Assembly: GCA_903922605.1 (NCBI GenBank)
Contig: CAIXUG010000016.1
Span: 1-64,000 of the forward strand
Reading direction: 5' to 3'
Origin: an uncultured Verrucomicrobiota bacterium
GTDB lineage: Bacteria > Verrucomicrobiota > Verrucomicrobiia > Limisphaerales > UBA9464
DNA: 64,000 bases
The notes beneath the pieces are model-generated. The model was given only the letters and a program-made list of their open reading frames with translations. It was not told the DNA's origin and did not search any database. A program made the position numbers and the translations under genes. The first letter of the stretch is position 1. The number at the start of each line of letters is the position of its first letter. Shown here one piece after another: positions 25,860-35,646 of the stretch.

Positions 25860-27230
25860 TCAGGGCGTGAACGTGAATTTACCGGCGGAGATGAAATCGC
25901 CAATGGCGCTTCCGTGTTGGATCAGTTGGAAGACGCCGTTGGTCGGCGAGTTGTAGGTGAGGAGCACGTGGAAGGGCGGCCGGTTGGTCGGGGTGTAGCC
26001 GAGCTGCGCATCGATCAATCGATGCGGGCCGCTGTCGGCCTGGTAGGAATAGTGGCCGGTGCCGCCGGACGCATTGAACACGTTCTCCATCACGCAAGTG
26101 TCGTTCCTTCGGGCGGGTTTGAGGCGGAATCGCGCCGGCCCGGAAAAGGGCCAGTCCGAATAGACGACTTCAAGATCAAGGGTGCCGCCCGCCACAGTAA
26201 CCGGCGGCTGGCTGATGTTCAGCGTGGCCACCCGGCTGGTGGCCATGCCCCAGGCATTGCTCGCGATGAGCTGATAGGTGGCGCTGACCAGGAAATTCGT
26301 AGGCCCGGTGCCGTACACGTAAGAGTTGAGCTCCGGCGGGTTGCTGTTCGTCCGGGTGAGGATAAGGGCGTTGTCCCTATACCAGCGAAAGGTGATCGGA
26401 GAATCGCCTTCCACCCCCGCAGAGGGTCCGGGCAGGGGCGGGACTGCCGGTAGGATCGGGGCGGCCCCCTGCGGTGGCACCGTTATCTCGAAGGGCGGGT
26501 ACAGGAATTGGCCAACGAAGCCTGTCGCATCGGCTGGTTCGTTGAGAATCCGCGCGGGCAGGTGATCGACAAAGGTGATGTTGGCCACCCGACTCGTGAC
26601 GATTCCCCAGGGATTGGCGATGACGACCTGATAGGCCCCGGGCTTCGTCACGAACACGGCGGTCCGGTCCGCCGGCCAGTCGGTGAAGGTGACAAGTTCC
26701 GTGCCATCCCGATACCAGCGGTCAATCATCGGAAGGTCGCCCGATCGCGAGACGCCCAGGAAGAAATACTGATTCGTCCGGGCGTACCGATCCGCTGGCT
26801 GGGCGGTGATGGTGACAGGCTGGCCGGGACGGGTGAGTCGGTAGAAGCGTTGTGGCGCCGGGTCGCTGCCGGGGGGTGGGACGGTGGCGGTGAGATCCAC
26901 CGTGTCGGGTTGGCCGGGCGGGGTCAGGGTCCCCAAGTTGGTGGGCGCGGTCCAGGTCGAGAAATCGGAGGAATACTCCACGAACCAGGAGGCGGGTCCG
27001 GTGGAGGTCCATCGCAGGGTGGAGTTGGTCCCCGGCAGCAGCCGCAGATCGGTCGGCAAAGGTGCGGCCGTCGGCTGCAGGGGATCCCCGGTGGGCGGCG
27101 GCCTTATGATGATCTGCGCCCCGGCCTGGGGACCGGTGATCAGCAGAAGCATCAGTAGGAGCAGGTATCGGATGCCGCAATCATGCCGTATGAAGTCGAT
27201 ACCATGAAGGGGAAACTGACGTGCAGCCAT
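25860..27230 (-). CDS. Exported protein with Ig-like domains
   Basis: The 456-residue protein has a signal peptide with hydrophobic core LLLLMLLLITGPQAGAQ. At least two immunoglobulin-like sandwiches follow, recognisable by the repeated W-Y-R-D-(G/N) strand and the A-x-Y-Q-(V/L)-(V/I)-A-x-N-x-W-G strand. This style is common in Verrucomicrobiota secreted proteins. No catalytic motif is seen, so adhesion or ligand binding is likely. GGAAGG lies five bases before the ATG, which supports that start over one four codons upstream. Confidence 0.75.
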   Translation of the reverse strand: MAARQFPLHGIDFIRHDCGIRYLLLLMLLLITGPQAGAQIIIRPPPTGDPLQPTAAPLPTDLRLLPGTNSTLRWTSTGPASWFVEYSSDFSTWTAPTNLGTLTPPGQPDTVDLTATVPPPGSDPAPQRFYRLTRPGQPVTITAQPADRYARTNQYFFLGVSRSGDLPMIDRWYRDGTELVTFTDWPADRTAVFVTKPGAYQVVIANPWGIVTSRVANITFVDHLPARILNEPADATGFVGQFLYPPFEITVPPQGAAPILPAVPPLPGPSAGVEGDSPITFRWYRDNALILTRTNSNPPELNSYVYGTGPTNFLVSATYQLIASNAWGMATSRVATLNISQPPVTVAGGTLDLEVVYSDWPFSGPARFRLKPARRNDTCVMENVFNASGGTGHYSYQADSGPHRLIDAQLGYTPTNRPPFHVLLTYNSPTNGVFQLIQHGSAIGDFISAGKFTFTP

Positions 27231-27457
27231 GCTGCCTTCCAAATCGGAGGCTTTCCCCTACCAGTCAGGCCCGATTACGTTTCCGGAAGCAGGCTGATTC
27301 ACGGTGGGGGGTGACGCCCGCATCCGCCCAGCACCCGACTGGGCAGCTGCAATTCGTAATACAGCCTCCGCAAACCAGTCCCACAGACAGCAGCCCGCTC
27401 CGATTCCGGACGGGTGATGTTCCGCACCTTGGCCGCGCTCACGTGAATTTGCTGTAA

Positions 27458-28645
<1,188 letters not shown>

Positions 28646-28665
28646 AATTTCAATCCGCGAAAACC

Positions 28666-29535
28666 ATGCGTGCCTTTCTGCTACCTCTGCTCGCCATCGG
28701 CTGCCTGAGCCTCAGTGCCGAGGACAAGGTGATCCGCCTCTACGAGGGGCCCGCGCCGGGTTCCGAGAAGTGGACCCATTCCGAAAAAGAAGTGCCCAAA
28801 ACCGCGTGGGGCGGTCCGGTGGTGTTCAACGTGGTGAATCCCACGATCACTGTCGTCCGTCCCGATCCCGCCATCGCCAATGGTACGGCGGTGGTCATCG
28901 CACCCGGCGGTGGTTTTTTCCTGCTGTCAATTAACAGCGAGGGCTTCGACGTGGCCCATGCGCTCGCAAAGAAAGGCGTGACCAGCTTTGTGCTCCGCTA
29001 CCGGCTCGTGGAGTGCAAGACCGATGATCCGGCCAAGGAACTCATGTCCCGGGGCGACATCGCCCCGATCGTCGCGCCGATCATCCCGCTGGCGATGGCG
29101 GATGGATTGGCCGCCATCGGCTACGTCCGCCAACACGCCGCCGAGTACGGCGTGAACCCGCAGCGGGTCGGCATCATCGGCTTTTCCGCCGGTGGCACCG
29201 TGGCCTGCTCGGTGGCTTACAACTACACCGCCGCCACGCGTCCCGACTTCGTCGCGCCCATCTATCCCGCGTTCAGTTGGACGCCGAAGCCCAAGGGCGT
29301 GCCCGCCGATGCGCCGCCCCTGTTCATCCTCACCGCGACCGACGATCCGCTAGGTCTCGCGCCGCAAAGCGTGGACCTCTACCGCGAATGGACGGCTGCC
29401 AAGAAGTCCGCCGAACTCCACCTGATGGCGCAGGGCGGCCACGGCTTCGGCATGAACGTCCAAAACAAGCCGACCGACGGATGGATCGAACGCTTCACCG
29501 ACTGGCTGGGCTGGCAGGGCTTGATGAAGAAGTGA
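28666..29535 (+). CDS. Exported alpha/beta hydrolase (acetyl-xylan esterase-like)
   Basis: The 289-residue protein has a signal peptide MRAFLLPLLAIGCLSLSAED. The fold belongs to the BD-FAE/carbohydrate esterase group. The oxyanion motif is VIAPGGGFF, the nucleophile Ser is in GFSAGG, the acid lies in TATDDPLGL, and the His is in QGGHGFGM. It probably deacylates sugars or polysaccharides together with the esterase encoded just upstream. I start at the ATG with a signal peptide. A longer frame overlaps the previous gene. Confidence 0.85.
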   Translation: MRAFLLPLLAIGCLSLSAEDKVIRLYEGPAPGSEKWTHSEKEVPKTAWGGPVVFNVVNPTITVVRPDPAIANGTAVVIAPGGGFFLLSINSEGFDVAHALAKKGVTSFVLRYRLVECKTDDPAKELMSRGDIAPIVAPIIPLAMADGLAAIGYVRQHAAEYGVNPQRVGIIGFSAGGTVACSVAYNYTAATRPDFVAPIYPAFSWTPKPKGVPADAPPLFILTATDDPLGLAPQSVDLYREWTAAKKSAELHLMAQGGHGFGMNVQNKPTDGWIERFTDWLGWQGLMKK

Positions 29536-29539
29536 GCCA

Positions 29540-29632
29540 GTGAGCAGTAATCAGTAGGTCAGTAATCAGTGAAGCATCCGTGATGAGTGATCCGTTGACC
29601 TACTGATGACTGACCTACTGATTACTGCTTAC
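29540..29632. repeat. Palindromic phrase-repeat element C
   Basis: The 31-base arms at 29540-29570 and 29602-29632 match with two mismatches. The arm is built from AGTAATC-type phrases: CAGTAATCAGTAGGTCAGTA, then ATCAGT. The element exactly fills the gap between the hydrolase stop and the stop codon of the convergent fur-type gene, so it could terminate both. Confidence 0.85.
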
Positions 29633-29635
29633 TCG

Positions 29636-30124
29636 TCACGCCCCTGCCGCACACTTCGGGCACAGGCCGAAGAACTCCAACCGATGGGTGATCTGGGTGA
29701 AGCCGTGCGTGCGCGCGAGCCGGGCTTCCACCTCGGTGCTGAAGCAGCCGTCCACCTCGACGACCGTCGAGCACCGCGTGCAGACGAGGTGGTGGTGATG
29801 ACCGTCATCCCCCTCGGCGAGGAGTTCGAAGCGCGCCGTGCCGTCGCCGAAGTCGAAGCGGCGGACCATGCCCATCTGCTCCAGCGTGTTCAGGTTGCGA
29901 TACACCGTGGCCAGATCGCATTCGCTCTCGCCGAGCGCGGCGTGGATTTCCCGGTTGGTGAGCGGGTGCTGATGGCGACGGAGGACTTCGAGAATCGCCT
30001 GGCGCGGGGCCGTGATCTTGCGGTCACGGCGGCGCAGTTGCTCCGTCAGCTCGTTGAGCGGCGGCTGGATGAGCCGGTGAGCGTGCGAGTGCGGATGTGG
30101 ATGCAATGCGCAGGGCTGTTTCAT
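29636..30124 (-). CDS. Fur-family metal regulator, probably Zur
   Basis: The 162-residue repressor has a His-rich N-terminus (HPHPHSHAH). The winged helix includes ECDLATVYRNLNTLEQMG, the sensor site lies around HHHHLVCTRC, and the CxxC pairs CTRC and CPKC form the structural zinc site. It is the last gene of the zinc uptake operon and its ATG overlaps the znuB stop, so it is translationally coupled. That context argues for a zinc sensor (Zur) over iron or peroxide sensors. Confidence 0.85.
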   Translation of the reverse strand: MKQPCALHPHPHSHAHRLIQPPLNELTEQLRRRDRKITAPRQAILEVLRRHQHPLTNREIHAALGESECDLATVYRNLNTLEQMGMVRRFDFGDGTARFELLAEGDDGHHHHLVCTRCSTVVEVDGCFSTEVEARLARTHGFTQITHRLEFFGLCPKCAAGA

Positions 30125-30945
30125 GCGGGCGAAAGGTTTCTGCGGCGGGATTTCCGGAGTGCGCGACCGACCAAGGTGATCAGGAAGAGTGCCAAACAGG
30201 TCAGCACGATGGACGGCCCGCACGGCAGGTCGAACTGGAAGCTGAGTGCCACTCCGCCCACACCGCCGAGCGCGCCCACGATGATGGCGAGAATCAGCTG
30301 CTGTCGGAGATTGCTGGCCAGGTTCCGGGCCGTGGCCGGCGGGATCACGAGCAGCGAGGTGACGAGAATGATTCCCAGCAGCCGGATGCTGAGCGCCACC
30401 ACCACGGTGAGCACGAGCACAAAGGCGTAGTTCAATCCGCGCACGGAAATGCCGGAAACGTGGGCGAGATCCTCGTGGGCGGTCAGCAGGGCCAGCGCAT
30501 TGAGGCGGGCGAACACCACCGTTCCGACAATGGCGGTGACGACCACCGCGATTGCCACTTCCTGTGGTCCCACACTCAGGATGTCCCCGAAGAGGTAGCG
30601 GTGGAGCTCGCCCCGGTAGCCCTTGAGCAGGCTCAGCACGACGATACCGAAGGCGACGGAACCGCTCAGCAGCAGGGCCATGATGGTGTCGTTGAGCAGG
30701 TCCGTCTTCTCGCGCAGCCAGAGCATGAGCATGGCCACTCCCAGGCTGACGGCGATCATCGGCAGCGTCGGGTCAGTGAAGCCGAGCCAGAACCCGACCG
30801 CGATGCCGGCCAGCGCCGCGTGCGAGATGGTGTCACTGAAGAAGGCCATCCGCCGCGCCGTGACAAAGACGCCCAGCAGGCCGCACAGGGGCGCCAGCAG
30901 CAGGGCGGTGAGCAGCGCGCGCTGCATGTAGGCTTCAGTGAACAT
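30121..30945 (-). CDS. znuB: Zinc ABC transporter permease
   Basis: The 274-residue integral membrane protein has about eight membrane segments of the ABC-3 family. The coupling region is FFSDTISHAALAGIAVGF. LLGIILVTSLLVIPPATARNLA is the other family hallmark. It overlaps znuC by 11 bases and is followed at once by the fur-type gene. Manganese transport is possible for this family, but the His-rich binding protein and linked regulator favour zinc. Confidence 0.9.
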   Translation of the reverse strand: MFTEAYMQRALLTALLLAPLCGLLGVFVTARRMAFFSDTISHAALAGIAVGFWLGFTDPTLPMIAVSLGVAMLMLWLREKTDLLNDTIMALLLSGSVAFGIVVLSLLKGYRGELHRYLFGDILSVGPQEVAIAVVVTAIVGTVVFARLNALALLTAHEDLAHVSGISVRGLNYAFVLVLTVVVALSIRLLGIILVTSLLVIPPATARNLASNLRQQLILAIIVGALGGVGGVALSFQFDLPCGPSIVLTCLALFLITLVGRALRKSRRRNLSPA

Positions 30946-31723
30946 GGTGGTGGCCGGGGCCGTGTTCGTGGTGGTAGGGCGTCACGTGGATGCCGTAGGC
31001 CTGCTTCAGCGAATCGGCGTTCATCACCTCTTCCGGCGTCCCTTCGCAGCAGATGATGCCGTTGAGGGCGTACACGCGGGCGGCATGCCGGTACACCATC
31101 GAGAGATCGTGCGAGACCAGCACGACGGTGAGCTTGTGCCGGCGATGCACCTCCGTGATCAGCCCGTAAAAATCCTGTTCGCCCGGGGTGTCCACGCCGG
31201 CGGTGGGCTCGTCGAGCAGGAGCAGCTCCGGCTTGCCCAGCAGGCTGAAGGCGATGAGCACGCGCTGCAGCTGGCCGCCGCTCAGGCCGGCGATGGGCCG
31301 GTCGAAGAGATGATCCACACCGACCTCGGCCAGCGCGGCCCGAAGATGGGCATCCGTATTCCGGTGGCGCTGCCAGAACCAGCCGCGCGTCTCGCGCAGC
31401 CGAAGCGACAGAAACTCCCGGACGCTCAGGATGAAACTGCGGTCGAAGGGCAGCCGCTGCGGCACGTAGCCAATGCGCTTCAACACGGCCGGGCCGACTT
31501 CCTCTCCCAGCAGCCTTACCTGCCCCGCATCGGGCCGTTGCAGGCCTAGGAGGCAGCGCAGCAGCGTGGTTTTGCCGGAGCCGTTGGGACCGATCAGCGC
31601 GACGATCTGACCCTTGGGGACATGGAAATCCACCCCGCGCAGCACGGCGGTGTCGCCCAGGGTGACACGCAGGCCACGCACTTCGATGGCCAGCCCGCGG
31701 GGATGGAAATGGATTTCGGCCAT
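30935..31723 (-). CDS. znuC: Zinc ABC transporter ATP-binding protein
   Basis: The 262-residue protein has Walker A GPNGSGKT, the signature LSGGQLQR, Walker B LLLLDEPTAGVD and the H-loop VLVSHD. The C-terminal tail is His-rich (YHHEHGPGHHHVH), fitting a metal transporter. It energises ZnuB on the cytoplasmic side. It is flanked tightly by znuA and znuB. Confidence 0.92.
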   Translation of the reverse strand: MAEIHFHPRGLAIEVRGLRVTLGDTAVLRGVDFHVPKGQIVALIGPNGSGKTTLLRCLLGLQRPDAGQVRLLGEEVGPAVLKRIGYVPQRLPFDRSFILSVREFLSLRLRETRGWFWQRHRNTDAHLRAALAEVGVDHLFDRPIAGLSGGQLQRVLIAFSLLGKPELLLLDEPTAGVDTPGEQDFYGLITEVHRRHKLTVVLVSHDLSMVYRHAARVYALNGIICCEGTPEEVMNADSLKQAYGIHVTPYHHEHGPGHHHVH

Positions 31724-31724
31724 G

Positions 31725-32708
31725 TCACTTCAGGTATTGTTGCAGCACGCGAAGATTTCTCCGGAGACCGTCCTCGTAGCTGTCGGGCGAAAGCGCGCCG
31801 GTTTCCAGCACGTCGAGTTCAGCAACCGCAATGCCGAGATCGTCGGCCAGGCGCTTCGCCAGACGCGGGTTGAACTGCGGCTCGGTGAAAATGACTTTCA
31901 CCTTCCGTGCCCGGATGACTTTCAGCAGCTCCGCCAGATAACGGGGGGAAGGATCGGAACCGGGCACCTGCTCAATGACCCCGGCGAGCTCGATCCCGTA
32001 CCGACGGCAGAAATAGGGAAAGGCGTCATGATACGTCACCACCGTATGGGATGAAAAACCGGCAACCGCCTGCCGGATCTCGGCGTCCAGGGCAGCCAAC
32101 CGGCTCAGGTAGGCCGTGGCATTGCGTTGGTAATCGGCGGCATGGGCGGGATCAATGCGTTGCAGAGCCAGCAGGATGTTGGTGACCCCGTGCATGGCCA
32201 GTCGCGGGTCCTGCCAGAGATGGGGGTTGGCCTGGTCATGCTCATGCCTGTGGCCGGTCCCGGGGCCTGGGTCCTGAGTCCGAGGTCCGTGGTCGTGGCC
32301 TTCCTGAATGGAGTGGCTCGGGTCCAGTTCCAGCGTGGGCAGATGGAAAATCAGGTCGGTCTCAGCCAAGCCATCGGCGATATGGATGACCTTTCGTTCT
32401 GCCTCCGCTGCGTTGGCCTGTATGGCCCTCGTGAACCAGTCTTCCAAACCGAGGCCGTTCAGCACGATCAGGTCGGCGTTCTGAAGACGTTTCAAGTCCT
32501 TGGGCTTGAACTGGTAGTCATGGGGACCGACATCGGCCGGGAGCAGGTTCTCCACCGTGGCCAGATCGCCCGCCACGTTCACCGCCCAGCAATAGAGGGG
32601 CGGGATGGAGGTGAGAATCCTGATCTTACCATCCTCTCCAAATGCCTTTCCAGCAGGTCCTAACAACAGGACCAGCATGGCCAGAAAGCTTCGTAAGCCG
32701 GAGGACAT
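31725..32708 (-). CDS. znuA: Zinc ABC transporter substrate-binding protein
   Basis: The 327-residue periplasmic protein has a signal peptide ending near GKAFGEDG. The two-domain cluster-9 fold shows GPHDYQFKPKD with a metal-binding His, a His-rich loop (QEGHDHG...GHRHEHD), NPHLWQDP, a conserved TYHDAFPYF and the EPQFNP segment. It captures zinc for ZnuBC. Inside the His loop the DNA has phrase-like repeats (GGTCCTGAGTCCGAGGTCC), encoding PRTQDPGPGTG. I start at MSSGLRSF, 15 codons into the longest frame. Confidence 0.9.
   Translation of the reverse strand: MSSGLRSFLAMLVLLLGPAGKAFGEDGKIRILTSIPPLYCWAVNVAGDLATVENLLPADVGPHDYQFKPKDLKRLQNADLIVLNGLGLEDWFTRAIQANAAEAERKVIHIADGLAETDLIFHLPTLELDPSHSIQEGHDHGPRTQDPGPGTGHRHEHDQANPHLWQDPRLAMHGVTNILLALQRIDPAHAADYQRNATAYLSRLAALDAEIRQAVAGFSSHTVVTYHDAFPYFCRRYGIELAGVIEQVPGSDPSPRYLAELLKVIRARKVKVIFTEPQFNPRLAKRLADDLGIAVAELDVLETGALSPDSYEDGLRRNLRVLQQYLK
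32255..32291. repeat. Phrase repeat inside the znuA His-loop coding region
   Basis: Degenerate heptamers GGGCCTG, GGTCCTG, AGTCCGA and GGTCCGT run in phase with the znuA frame. They insert about 11 residues rich in Pro, Gly, Thr and Asp between the His clusters. The pattern resembles the spacer elements. Confidence 0.5.
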
Positions 32709-32735
32709 GGGAAGGAAATAGCAGGCTGCCGCCTT

Positions 32736-32755
32736 GTTGCAAATGAATTGCAAAC
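32736..32755. promoter_or_regulatory. Candidate Zur operator upstream of znuA
   Basis: TTGCAA-ATGAA-TTGCAA, flanked by G and C, forms an AT-rich dyad 28 bases before the znuA start. Fur-family operators are dyads of this kind, and a Fur-family gene closes the operon. The exact consensus for this phylum is unknown to me. Confidence 0.5.
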
Positions 32756-32766
32756 TGTGTGCACGA

Positions 32767-32795
32767 AAAACCCGCTGGCTTATCCAGCGGGTTTT
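32767..32795 (-). terminator. Terminator of the dksA-like/rpmG/rpsR operon
   Basis: AAAACCCGCTGG and CCAGCGGGTTTT form a perfect 12-base-pair stem with a 5-base loop, 14 bases past the rpsR stop. It has a T run in both orientations. Confidence 0.9.
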
Positions 32796-32808
32796 CGACG
32801 GGCGCCGA

Positions 32809-33057
32809 TTACTTCATCAGCAGCATCTGGCGGGCGCGTTTGATCGCGTCGGACAGATTGCGCTGATAATGGGCCGGCAGGCCGGTGTACTTGCGCGGCA
32901 GGATGCGACCATTTTCCGTCACGAACTGCTTGAGCAGGGTGACGTTCTTGTAATCGATCGCGTCGATGGTGAAATCGACCTTCGGCTTGGGCCGAGGGGT
33001 GCGGGAGGATGCGCTGCGGCGTTTCTTCTTTTCCTCGAGGCTGGTCTTGCGGGGCAT
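32809..33057 (-). CDS. rpsR: 30S ribosomal protein bS18
   Basis: The 82-residue basic protein has the family core [45 protein letters not shown]. bS18 binds next to bS6 on the 30S platform. It follows rpmG by 3 bases, so the two are co-transcribed. The N-terminal 25 residues are a Lys/Arg-rich extension. Confidence 0.95.
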   Translation of the reverse strand: MPRKTSLEEKKKRRSASSRTPRPKPKVDFTIDAIDYKNVTLLKQFVTENGRILPRKYTGLPAHYQRNLSDAIKRARQMLLMK

Positions 33058-33060
33058 GGC

Positions 33061-33228
33061 TTACTTGATTTCTTTGTGCAGGGTGTGACGGCGGAGGAAG
33101 GGATTAAACTTCATCTTCTCCACCTTCTCGGTCTGCAGCTTCTTGTTACGGCTGGTCTGGTAGCGGCTGGGGGGCTTGCCTTCCTTGCGCGCTTCCGAGC
33201 ACTCAATGGTTACAACTTCACGGGGCAT
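33061..33228 (-). CDS. rpmG: 50S ribosomal protein bL33
   Basis: This 55-residue gene reads [15 protein letters not shown], then [10 protein letters not shown], and ends [10 protein letters not shown]. The family landmarks are the YxTxRNKK block and the C-terminal [14 protein letters not shown]. Only one cysteine (IEC) of the zinc-binding four is present, so this is the zinc-free type. It sits between the dksA-like gene and rpsR. Confidence 0.93.
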   Translation of the reverse strand: MPREVVTIECSEARKEGKPPSRYQTSRNKKLQTEKVEKMKFNPFLRRHTLHKEIK

Positions 33229-33234
33229 AAAAAA

Positions 33235-33843
33235 TCAGTCCTTTTCTTTCGCGGCCGGCTTCTCATCCGGTTCGTCATCACCGTCATCCACGTCGGGTCC
33301 GCCGGCGGCATCCACGGTGCCGAGCGCACCGAGACGGCGCTGTTTCAGCGCGCCTTCCTTCTCCAGCTGGGCCTGGGCCTCAACGGTAAAACGGGCCCAA
33401 GGGATGGCTTCCAAGCGGGCCTTGGGAATGGGCTTGCTGGTCAGCTCGCAGATGCCGTAGGTGCCCTTTTCGATGCGCTTCAGGGCCTCCTCGATCTCGT
33501 AAATGGCATCCTGGTCGGAGGACAGCAGGCTCAGCGCGAAATCACGGTCGAAATTGTCGGTGCCGGAATCGCCCATGTGGAGGCTGTAGCTCTCCATCTC
33601 GGCCTGGGATTCCTTGGCGAGACCGGACATCTGGTCGCGCAGGCGGGCGTGCAGCTCCAACAGGTTCTGGTAGAACTTCTGCAGGTCCGGCTTCACCTTG
33701 CTGTTCGGCGTCCACGTGGGGGCCGAGGTCTTGGCGTTCTTAGCCAACGGGCGTCCAAGGATGGACGCCGCGCTCGCCGAACCGACGGTCTTGCCGCGGA
33801 CGACGGGAGCCGGTTTCTTTACCGAAGCTTTGTTGGCACTCAC
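33235..33843 (-). CDS. DksA/TraR-family protein with degenerate zinc finger
   Basis: The 202-residue protein has a Lys/Ala-rich N-terminus, a coiled-coil region about 55-110 and a DksA-type globular domain. The family block YGICELTSKPIPKARLEAIPWARFTVEAQ is obvious. However, only one of the four zinc cysteines remains; the others read Thr, Thr and Ala. DksA proteins bind the RNA polymerase secondary channel and adjust rRNA promoters. Position upstream of two ribosomal-protein genes suits that theme. The acidic tail DVDDGDDEPDEK is unusual. Confidence 0.85.
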   Translation of the reverse strand: MSANKASVKKPAPVVRGKTVGSASAASILGRPLAKNAKTSAPTWTPNSKVKPDLQKFYQNLLELHARLRDQMSGLAKESQAEMESYSLHMGDSGTDNFDRDFALSLLSSDQDAIYEIEEALKRIEKGTYGICELTSKPIPKARLEAIPWARFTVEAQAQLEKEGALKQRRLGALGTVDAAGGPDVDDGDDEPDEKPAAKEKD

Positions 33844-33946
33844 AGCTGGTTACGCGAAATTGAACGCTTTTCCCCGTTTCGCCGAGACGCCTGCACAAGC
33901 GACTGGTCGGAACGAAGGCCGCGCAAAGTAACAAAGGAGGTTTCCA

Positions 33947-34027
33947 ATGCCACAAAAATCTTCCGCAAAGCGTCGGATAATGCCGGACGGCGCCGTTTGC
34001 GCGGGCTTTGACCTCTCTTCCCCATAA
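33947..34027 (+). CDS. Candidate 26-residue small protein upstream of the NtrC-type gene
   Basis: ATG follows a perfect AGGAGG ribosome site with a 6-base gap. The peptide reads MPQKSSAKRRIMPDG, then AVCAGFDLSSP and stop. The stop lies 13 bases before the regulator start, so it may be a leader peptide or a translationally coupled microprotein. There is no homologue I recognise. Support is mainly the ribosome site. Confidence 0.35.
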   Translation: MPQKSSAKRRIMPDGAVCAGFDLSSP

Positions 34028-34040
34028 CTCAGGGGCAAGC

Positions 34041-35564
<1,524 letters not shown>

Positions 35565-35646
35565 AATTTCACCCATGCAAATCCGGTGAATCCGGATGCT
35601 GAGCAGCGACGTATCCTGATTTGGCTGCGTCAGCCCTGAGACCGAC

